Source: Lepas anatifera
Taxonomy: Eukaryota; Arthropoda; Thecostraca; Lepadidae
DNA length: 64,000 nt
NCBI GenBank assembly: GCA_034440635.1
Contig: JAOTON010001351.1
Coordinates: forward strand, 1,722,501 to 1,786,500
Reading direction: 5' to 3'
Part shown: piece after piece, positions 55,615-64,000 of the stretch
How positions within the stretch are numbered: position 1 is the stretch's first letter
How the letters are laid out: each line of letters starts with the position of its first letter
Program-made: the position numbers and the translations under genes
Notes under the pieces: generated by a model
What the model was told of the DNA's origin: nothing
Database searches by the model: none
The model's input: the letters and a program-made list of their open reading frames with translations, nothing else

Positions 55615-56075
55615 GGGGCTCTCACAAGCCCAGCGCCCAGACCAGCTCAGGGTACCCTCACAACCTAGATCCGCTCTTGGGCCCCAGATCAGCTCTTGGG
55701 GCCCCAGATCAGTTCAGGAGCCTCAAGTCAGGCCAGGGAGCAAGATCAAGTCAGGGGCACTACTTCAGCTTAGGGATCCCTCACCAGCTCGGGGCCCAAT
55801 CAGTTCAAAAGCCCCTGAGCTGCTCAGGGGACACCAGATGCCCATAGGGCACCATATCAGCTTCGGGGACAAGCAATCAGATCAGTGGTCCCCGACCAGC
55901 TCGGGAATACCAGATCAAGTCAGGAGGCACTTTATCAGCTCAGGAGCCCCATACCATCTCAGGAGCCCTCATCAGTCTCTGTGGGCCCAGCTCAGCTCAG
56001 GGCTTTAGAGCTGCTCATGAAATCACGTAAGGAGATCCAGATCAGCTTAAAGAGCACCAGATTCGAGTCGGTCGC
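55615..56075. repeat. GGGCCC/CTCAG-type satellite, right part
   Basis: Units such as GGGGCCCCAGATCAGTTCAG and CAGCTCAGGGCTT, the same type as 13373-13930. Continuation of 54330-54696. Confidence 0.8.
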
Positions 56076-57050
56076 TCACAGGGGGAAGACGTGTTTTCGA
56101 TGCTGAAGAAATTAACAAAGTGTATCCTGTTTTAACCTAAACTCGGAATCGATACTACGATGGTGTATTGTTACTTTTCCCGGCTATATCATGATTTAAT
56201 TTTCATTCGCGTCAAACACTTGTGGGAGGAGATACAGCAAGATAAAATATGGAATATTTCCTGACTTTTGGTCGTCCATCATTATTTAGCAGCTTAATTT
56301 TTCGCTCGATTTTTCGCTGCGACTCACGTGATTTTTAGTGCCGCTTGGAAAAAGGAGTATCCGGACCAGAAACTGAAAATATTGTCCGCTGCCAAGGTTC
56401 GCTAACGATGAAGGCCTTGACCGGTTTATATAATTTCCAGACTAAACTTATAATACAAGATTCAAGATGCATACAACTTGAAGGCAAGGTTAATAGAGGA
56501 ACACAGAAAAAGTGATGTATAACTTGAAGACCACATTTTAAAGGAAAACAGAAATACCCAAGGAGCACACATATTGGAACAACTGTAGTTTGAGAGCACC
56601 TACACGATTTGCATGTGGAGTGGCCTCTAAGAATATGCATCAACCGAACATTCAACATCATCATCTTTTAAGACCTGAGAAACGAAAACGAGGAATCACG
56701 AAGACAAAAGCGAAGATTGAAAAGAGAGACCAGTCGACAAATAACGAGAATAATTCATCATCGCCGTCATCGTCACGCCTTGTTTGTTTGTTGTTTTCCA
56801 TGTTTTTTTCCACCGGATCCCTTCATCAAGTCCCACTACCTCACACCATGGGTTGAGCGCGGCGCCTGTGGCGACCCTCCCCGTGGATAATCCTTGTCCT
56901 TCCCCATCAACCATCCTATCCTTATCCTTATCCTACAGTGTGTTTTTGCTTAAGTTTGTCATTTACATGTCCCTCATCTTCATTACGACCGGGGTCAGAA
57001 TAGCCACATGGATAGTGGAGATGCTGTGTATGTCAAATAAAAAAAAATAA
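56076..57050. other. No recognised gene
   Basis: AT-rich. Open frames (for example 56590-56856 plus) are of low complexity or unrecognised. Confidence 0.45.
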
Positions 57051-58135
57051 AAAGATTAGCTCAGGGGGCACCAGACTAGCTCAGAGGGCATCAGATGGGC
57101 TCAGGAGGCACCAGATCGACTCAGGGGAATTAGTGCAGCTCAGGAAGCACCAGATTGATCCGCTCGGGGCCAGATCAGCTCCCAGTCCCCCAGATTATGG
57201 CAGGAGCGTAAATCAGCTCAGGGAGCAACATAACAGCTCAGGGGACACATGGTGGGCTCAGGGCCCACCAAACCAGCTCAGGGGGCACCAGGCCATCTAA
57301 GGAGACATCAATAATCAGCTGAGGGAGCACCTAATCAGCTGAAGAGGCACCATATTGACTTAGGAGACAGAATCAACTTGGGGAGGCATGAGATCAGCTC
57401 GGGGGCCCGAATCAGCTCAAGGGGCACTAAATCAGCTAATAGGGCACCAAGCAAGCTCGGGGGGATGAGACGAACTCAGAGGGCATTATATAGGTTCTGG
57501 AGGCACAATTATTTGCTCAGTGGGGCACTCGATTGACTCAGGGCCACCAGATCAGCTTAGAGGGCAAGTAATCAGCTCAAGGGGCCAAGACCAGCTGAGA
57601 GGGCACGAGATGAGCTGAAGGAGCACCAGATTAGCGTCACCCGTACGATTATTGGCGACGATGAGGCATTAGGTGGACACATACTAGGTCTCCATACTCT
57701 TCCCGGGTGCTTGGAAAGGCAACAGAATGCCCTAGCTGACCGGAAAAGGTATTAAGTTGTCCAACAATAGTTTCAATGGCTACATGAGGTCCAGTTACAT
57801 CTAGGTTCAACGGCGTAGGGCCCTAAATTTCAAGCGGCACGGCCCAAATTGGGTACACTACCTGGCAATCAAAAGAGCACCCCGGCAGTGATGGGGGGGG
57901 GCACGTGCCCCCTGTGTCCCCTGGTTGCACCCCTGTACAGTAGATCAACTCCGGGAGGCATTAAATAAGCTCAGGGGGCCCGAATCAGCTCAAGGGGTAC
58001 TAAAACAGGGGGCAATCAGATGGTGCCTCTTCAGCTGATTAGGTGCCCCCTCAGCTGATTATTGATGTCTCCTTGGATGGCCTGGTGCCCCTCTGAGCTG
58101 GTTTGGTGGGCCCTGAGCCCACCATGTGTCCCCCT
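57051..58135. repeat. GGGGCACCAGATCAGCTCA-type satellite
   Basis: Degenerate tandem units of about 25-28 bp with GGGGCACCAGACTAGCTCAG cores. It is interrupted near 57640-57930 by unrelated sequence with a G-rich, MITE-like end. Part of 58020-58135 is inverted relative to 57230-57350 (GCACCTAATCAGCTGA against TCAGCTGATTAGGTGC). Confidence 0.8.
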
Positions 58136-58248
58136 GGCTGCGCCCCCCGTACCCAGAGGGAATCACCAAGTGCCGCCGCTCAGAGAACAAACGATTGGGT
58201 GCACCACCCACTAGGCACTAGCGCCACCTTCGCCCGGCCCAGGCGCAG

Positions 58249-58835
58249 CTAGGCAAATCGTTTTATGTTACGGATAAATCTAAAGACACTTATGGCTCCT
58301 TTTTCTGAGTTTGATTTGTTTAATAAAGAACCACGGAGTAGGATGTTCAGTTTTGACTGTTTATCCATATTGCAAAGGTCAATGTTGGTTACAGAGAGAA
58401 TTTCCTGGCACATTGTTGCTCTTGCATAATTAAAAAGCTGACAATGGAGCATGTAGTGTGGTGTGCCCTCTTTTGTGTCTTGGAATCTGGGTGAATTTAA
58501 TTTGATTGCGCCAAGTCTTAGTCTAGTCAACAGAAAATGTTCTCTCTTTTGGCCCAAAGAGTAATCAAACGGGGGAGACGGAGTCCCAGAAAGGTGTTTC
58601 ATTTTGTTTTTAAATGTATTTTTAGAAGTAATTTCTCGAACATTTTGGGGCAGTAGACTCCGCGTCTTGACAGAGTAAACAGAAATGGTCTTCTAAACGC
58701 AAATGTTCTGTGTCGCGGCACTATCATTTTTTCTGAATGTCTTAAGGTTCTAGGCAGGCTACTTGCTCTTGTTTCAGGAACAACGCTGTGTATAAATTTC
58801 GGTATTAAAGGGAATGTGGCACCTTGGTCGAATCC
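58249..58835 (-). pseudogene. C-terminal fragment of a non-LTR retrotransposon ORF2
   Basis: The minus strand reads MIVPRHRTFAFRRPFLF, then (58602 down) REHFLLTRLRLGAIKLNS, TPHYMLHCQLFNYAR, LNILLRG and FRFIRNIKRF. This is the familiar LLTRLRLG...HF/YLLHC..F...R...FI...KRF tail after the RT of many animal non-LTR elements. The polymerase itself is absent, so it is a dead 3' fragment. At least one frame change falls near 58610-58680. Confidence 0.65.
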
Positions 58836-60355
58836 TGGAATTTAGTGTAATTAGGCGTACTTTTAGCCGAAAATAATGAAACCACTCATGATTTCTCTGA
58901 AAAAATGTACAATAAGCTCAATATTTCGATTCTTAAAATACTCCTCTAGGAAAAGAAATAAATATCTGCCTGTGGATGATGTCATGATCTGGCAACCACT
59001 ACCATACTTGAAACGCTTCAAGGGCTTCAATTGGCTGATGCTCATCGTGATGTTAGCATATGTCGTCACACCAACAGTCATGACAACTGTGGCCTGCTGC
59101 TAGGGGTACATGAGGGGTACATTGCAGGTAGGTTTTAGCTTTTTTCTACGGAAATCTCTAGTTCCTAGACAAATATAAGTACCGGGTTTTCCGACTTGCT
59201 TTACAACTTGGCTATCTCAGTAAAAATCACGTTATGAAGGTGCTACCTCCCCTTTAAGGGGTTATTTAAAACGTTATGAAAAATACAATTTTGCTCATTT
59301 TCCTTATCAGGAACAAAACCGTCCCATTATTTTCCTTCACAGAAACCCAGGTAACCCATCATTTGAGACAAACAAGCACACCGATCCCGCCGGTCCGGGA
59401 TACGACCAGCTGCACCGGTTCGACATCCACCAGCCTTTAGAAATCCGTATCAGAGAGTAGCTCCGACCGTGCGCCAGCGGCGGGCGGCTGGGGCTTGGAC
59501 TGTCACGGGATGGCGGCGGCAGTCCAACCACCGCCACCGCGCCCACCGTTAGCCGTGACACGCTCCATCACGCCCTACTGCACGCACGAGCCCTGCAACC
59601 AGCTGGTGATGCAGCCGTAACCGGGCGTGCAATACAACGGCAGTGACCAGCCGAGATGACGTGCTAACGGCGCCGCCCAACCCGCCGCCACCGGACACCA
59701 ACTCAACTAGCGGAGGCTCAGCGCACCGTCTCTCCACCCCGATCCCAGTGGTAACTTAGCACAGATGCATCAGTAGTCCGTTCAGGCAATATGCCATACT
59801 ATCCATCAAGTCCGCACGATCGAAAGCCGGCTACATGAGTTCAAAACGAAATAATGGGGCGCCAAGCATACTTTCGTTGAGCCTGTCTCCACCGGTCGGT
59901 CCATGGCAGTTCCATCGCGCGGCCCCCCCCCCCCCACCTTTCTGCGTCTGGCTGAGCTTGGGCAGTCTCTCCGCTTGTTTTGATCGAGCGTCCATTCGCT
60001 TTCGTACTACACGGTACGGACTTACCCCGGAGTCCTTCTCGGAGAGGACTGGCGCAGGGTGGTGTAAACATACCAGACACCCGGTTACATGAGTCGATGG
60101 GTCCGTTACTGCGGTGGGTGCGGCAATGGCGCGTACTGAAACTGCCCATGCATCCGGGGTGAGTGACGCACAATTCAAAACAACTCGGCGGTTACAACTA
60201 GCCTGATTTAGCGTGGCTTCATGCTGGTTTGTTAGCTGTCCCGAACACAATTGCAGGACGTGTGAGGGCACCGAACCTTCCAATGGCCGCACAATATAGC
60301 CTTTTCCGCGTCTGAACTGAAATACACAGCTATGGGGGAAGAATGGATGTGGCTA
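58836..60355. other. No recognised gene
   Basis: GC-rich stretches at 59380-59740 and 59860-60170 give open frames without recognised domains. CCCCTTTAAGGGG at 59248 is a short palindrome. A C(10)+ run lies at 59925. Confidence 0.45.
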
Positions 60356-60359
60356 CAGA

Positions 60360-60690
60360 GTGCAGATGCTTCGGCCAGCTTTGACATGGTGCCACAGCTC
60401 ACACCCTGAAATGGTGCCACAGCTCACACTCTGACATGGTCCCACAGCTCACACTCTGACATGGTGCCACAGCTCACACCCTGAAATGGTGCCACAGCTC
60501 ACACCCTGAAATGGTGTCACAGCTCACACCCTGAAATGGTGCCACAGCTCACACTCTGACTTGGTCCCACAGCTCACACTCTGACATGGTGCCACAGCTC
60601 ACACCCTGAAATGGTGCCACAGCTCACACTCTGACATGGTCCCACAGCTCACACTCTGACATGGTGCCACAGCTCACACTCGGAAACCCA
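60360..60690 (+). repeat. 25-bp minisatellite
   Basis: About 13 copies of ATGGTGCCACAGCTCACACT plus CTGAC, with CCCTGAA and GGTCCC variants. Confidence 0.93.
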
Positions 60691-61035
60691 TCCAGTATTG
60701 TATGCACCGGCTACCAAACCTCGGCTCAGACCGGCAGGCAGGCCCCTCAAAGTGAGCTCTCCCGCGAAAGTACAGCTGGTAAGTGAGGGAGAGGACCACC
60801 GGCGATTCACCGGTCAACGGCCCTTCTCTCAGGTGCGGCGCGACAATCGGAGGTAATCTTCCGTGACAGTATCGGCGGCCGCGGCGCGGCGTCAGGTGCT
60901 GAGTGCATACCTGCGAGGGTTCTATCGGCGGCGGCGACAGGTGGGTACTGTTGGCGGCACGTGCGCGCGAGCTGATGACGGCGCGTGACCACGCAGTCAG
61001 CCGCACCTCATCATTCTCGCCAGAGAGACACGGCA
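60691..61035. other. No recognised gene
   Basis: GC-rich. CAGCTG/GTAAGTG at about 60775 is a good donor consensus on the plus strand, but no coding exon is recognisable next to it. Confidence 0.4.
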
Positions 61036-61640
61036 GCCGACCGCATCCAGTCAGAGACCGCAGCCAGTCAGAGACCGCAGCCAGTCAGGGGCCGCAGTCA
61101 GTCAGAGACCGCAGCCAGTCAGAGACCGCAGCCAGTCAGGGACCGCAGCCAGTCAGGGGCCGCAGCCAGTCAAAGGCCGCAGCCAGTCAGGGACCGCAGC
61201 CAGTCAAGGACCGCAGCCAGTCAGAGGCCGCAGCCAGTCAGGGGCCGCAGTCAGTCAGAGACCGCAGCCAGTCAGGGACCGCAGCCAGTCAAGGACCGCA
61301 GCCAGTCACAGGCCGCAGCCATTCAGGGGCCGCAGCCAGTCAGGGACCGCAGCCAGTCAAGGACCGCAGCCAGTCACAGGCCGCAGCCATTCAGGGGCCG
61401 CAGCCAGTCAGGGGCCGCAGCCAGTCAAGGACCGCAGCCAGTCAGAAACCGCAGCCAGTCAGGGACCGCAGTCAGTCAGAAACCGCAGCCAGTCAGACAA
61501 CACGCCACTGCGCGGTCGCCCAGTCCCAGTAGGCGCAGCCACTGCGCGGTCACCCAGTCCCAGTCGGCGCAGCCACTGCGGTGTCACCCAGTCCCAGTCG
61601 GCGCAGCCACTGCGCGGTCGCCCAGTCCCAGTCGGCGCTG
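61036..61640 (+). repeat. 17-bp minisatellite followed by a ~36-bp repeat
   Basis: About 27 copies of CCGCAGCCAGTCAGGGA-type units to about 61500, then about four copies containing CAGCCACTGCGCGGTC and CCCAGTCCCAGTCGG to 61640. Open frames across both are by-products. Confidence 0.92.
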
Positions 61641-61918
61641 CCACTGGGGGAGGCTGCCGACTTGACCCCGCCCAGTCACCATTGACAGAGGTGGAAGTAT
61701 CCTCCCAGCTGATCGGCCGGGCATTACTCGTCACTCCAAAAGCACCTGCTATCAATCACCAAAGCGGTGGTAAAACGCCGAGCATAACCCTGAATGCAAT
61801 TGTCTTCCCCGCGCGAGGGCAGGCCCCAATTATGTGAGCTGACTCCAAAACTAATTGGTATTGTTTGTTAGAGACATTAAATATCTCCTTATAAGCACGT
61901 AACGCCCACGCCATGCCT

Positions 61919-61925
61919 TATAAAA
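61919..61925 (+). promoter_or_regulatory. TATA-box-like motif
   Basis: TATAAAA in CCTTATAAAAAGCAGC, 60 bp before a repeat whose every unit carries AATAAA. This is suggestive of a retroelement LTR or leader but unproven. Confidence 0.25.
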
Positions 61926-61983
61926 AGCAGCATGGCTCGGGGGACGGAATGCACAGACCGTTCTCGACAACGCACAGCCGCAG

Positions 61984-62263
61984 AAATCTCCCAGCCGCAC
62001 GGTCACTCATTCCACCCGAGAATGTAAAATAAATCTCCCAGCCGCATGGTCACTCATTCCGCCCGAGAATGTAAAATAAATCTCCCAGCCGCATGGTCAC
62101 TCATTCCGCCCGGGAATGTAAAATAAATCTCCCAGCCGCATGGTCACTCATTCCGCCCGAGAATGTAAAATAAATCTCCCAGCCGCATGATCACTCATTC
62201 CGCCGGAAAATATAAAAGAAATCTCCCAGCCGCATGGTCACTCATTCCGCCCGAGAATATACA
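61984..62263 (+). repeat. 47/48-bp minisatellite with a poly(A)-signal motif in most units
   Basis: Six copies, starting at 61984, 62032, 62079, 62126, 62173 and 62220, of AATCTCCCAGCCGCATGGTC, then ACTCATTCCGCCCGAGAATG and TAAAATA. The junctions of the first units form AATAAA. Confidence 0.92.
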
Positions 62264-62990
62264 TCACGGTGTCCAAACAGGTCATCCTGCGATAAAATTC
62301 TCACGGCTTGCGACCTTTGCGACAAATTCATGAATTAACAAGTTTATGGTTACACCCTTTATTCTGCGAACCGGAAACGAATCTACACCTTAAAAGGCTC
62401 CATTGGTGCTGTTCTCCGCATGTGTATAATGGCTTGACTGTTATTTCTGCTGTGAGCCCCACGGTGGACAGCTGCACAGCTACAGACGGTCAGTGCAGAG
62501 GGCCGACGACCGACAAACCCCGTCGGAAAGCCCGGCGGAGGGCGCGCCCAGCCGTCCCGCAGCTGGCCAGACAATACGCACAGAGCCGGCGCCAGCGTTC
62601 ACACAGCCCAGCGCCAACAGCCGCGACGGCAGCTAACTGTTCCGTCAGCGGTCAGCCACAATGCAGCCGCCCCCTACACTGCACGCCGCCGCCGGAAGTG
62701 CGTGGGGTCGCGCGCTGGGCAGGCATCAGACACGCCGTCGGAGCCGCCGTGCCGCCGCTCACGGACAGCCGACGGCCACACAACAGCTGGGAGCGCGAGA
62801 ACACGCCCCAGCGGGTCCTCAGGGTCGGACCGGACCAGCCAATCTGGGTACCTGGATATAGGAGAGGTGCGAGCTGCCGCAGAACACGGCACGCATACCT
62901 TGCACCAGCGGATTTTCCACCCTGGTGGTCCACACGCCCCACCCCAAACCACTCTTGCCATGAATGGTTCAGACTAAGTCCCGTGTGTGT
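62264..62990. other. No recognised gene
   Basis: GC-rich in the middle with open frames in several phases but no recognised domain. Confidence 0.4.
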
Positions 62991-62993
62991 ATG

Positions 62994-63062
62994 TATATAT
63001 ATATATATATACGGAATTCTATACTATACTACTATATACTATACTATACATATATATACATG

Positions 63063-63107
<45 letters not shown>
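62994..63107. repeat. Two (TA)n runs
   Basis: (TA)n at about 62994-63011 and 63069-63107, with imperfect TATACTATAC sequence between. Confidence 0.93.
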
Positions 63108-63108
<1 letters not shown>

Positions 63109-64000
63109 GACGCTGTCAGCAATTTGTAGACGGTCCGGAGTGTTGCGAGTGTGTAGGCCGAGTGTCATTGCCGAATACCCTCCGCTTCAACTCCGATTCC
63201 GTAAGACCAATCCGAAAGTAGGCGTGATAAACTGGCATGCTGTATTTGAAGGCATCGGTGTAGTCATCGCACCAACGGCGACTCCATGACTAAGTCCAGT
63301 CGAGGGACGAAGTCCCGGGACAAATGTCCTGCCCTAGTGAAAATAAATTATTTTCACCAAACAGCAGAACCGTCAAAACTAACCATGAAAACGTACTAGC
63401 GAGATAAACATAATTATAAAATAAGACACCGACAGGAAATCCAAGTACGACGGCGATAGCAGAAAATATATAGAAGCTCAAACTCAGCACAAGTTCGAAT
63501 CTACCGCAGGTGAAACCTCAATCCAGAGAAATAAAGGTACAACACCGAACAATATTAAGATACTAATGAGAAGCTGCTTTGAATTATTCCAATTATCGAT
63601 GTAAACACTTTCAACTTAGTTCAACTCACGTTCCGGTTGAAGAAATGATGCACGATAGAAGACACGCAGGTCCGTCTCGCTCGCCGTCTAGACAGGAAAT
63701 GAGCCCTGGGTCACCGCATGACCCGGTACCGGAAAATGATTGACAAGCAAGGCCTAACACAAACTTCCTAAACACGCTCAGAATTAATAACTACAAAATT
63801 TAACTATAACTTTAAATTAGTCATAATACTCATCACTTAAATCACTTCCTAAAAGTCAAATAACAAATTTCCAAATAATGACCGGAAGAGAGGTCACGCC
63901 GCTCTGCCATCTGCCGTGTGGCAAGAGCATTGGCTAACAGGTACAGCGCCGTCTACAACAAACGTTCTGCACAGCAGCGAGGTACTGCTCACTCACGGTC
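63108..64000. other. No recognised gene
   Basis: AT-rich. GGGACGAAGTCCC at about 63302 is a palindrome with further GGGACA/TGTCC arms nearby. A 66-codon minus frame with hydrophobic residues (63290-63490) starts inside unique sequence and ends in this palindrome; not convincing. Confidence 0.4.

Noticed and set aside
63290..63490. Small membrane protein on the minus strand
   Set aside because: A hydrophobic AT-rich translation that ends in a palindromic repeat, without homologue or context.

Overview
The window is eukaryotic, intron-rich and dominated by repeats. An invertebrate animal is the best guess, perhaps an arthropod, but nothing here proves the group. The basis is GT-AG introns in a conserved animal gene, several non-LTR retrotransposon clades (CR1/L2-like, I-like with RNase H), a Penelope-like element with a GIY-YIG nuclease, tRNA-type SINEs, many MITEs and long minisatellites. 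There are no bacterial features.

The only well-supported host gene is on the minus strand. Five exons (31955-32078, 27929-28023, 26413-26494, 25809-25890, 10013-10168) join with matching splice phases into about 180 codons of a WD40 propeller that reads like ATG16L1, the autophagy scaffold. The gene is partial. I found neither the upstream exons (ATG5-binding and coiled-coil part, first WD repeats) nor the last C-terminal exon. Its introns total about 21.5 kb here and are filled with transposons and satellites. Two of the five exons have a minisatellite at or near their 3' splice site, and one of these arrays repeats the acceptor itself about 18 times.

Layout: 0.6-2.5 kb, small MITEs. 3.1-6.3 kb, a decayed CR1/L2-like element followed by a large polypyrimidine microsatellite. 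7.4-9.4 kb, GC-rich tandem repeats ending in a histone H2B C-terminus. 10-11 kb, an ATG16L1-like exon and a 31-bp minisatellite. 11.7-12.65 kb, a MITE. 13.2-16.4 kb, a GGGCCC-rich satellite bracketed by direct repeats. 17-18.2 kb, a Penelope-like element. 19.8-24.4 kb, more GGGCCC satellites. 24.5-25.5 kb, an I-like fragment. 25.8-32.1 kb, four ATG16L1-like exons. 32.1-33.9 kb, the acceptor-bearing minisatellite. 34.46-45.46 kb, a nearly complete I-like element with a 17-bp target site duplication and several nested insertions. 46-47.45 kb, a 53-bp minisatellite. 47.9-55.6 kb, TTAA-flanked MITEs, a SINE and in-phase minisatellites. 57-58.8 kb, satellite and a retrotransposon C-terminus. 60.3-62.3 kb, more minisatellites.

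The most interesting signals are: (1) the amplified 3' splice site in front of an ATG16L1-like exon; (2) two copies of an ORF1-only retroposon that appear to be parasites of the I-like element; (3) five TTAA-flanked elements sharing one terminal design, four of them dense in AGGTCA nuclear-receptor half-sites.
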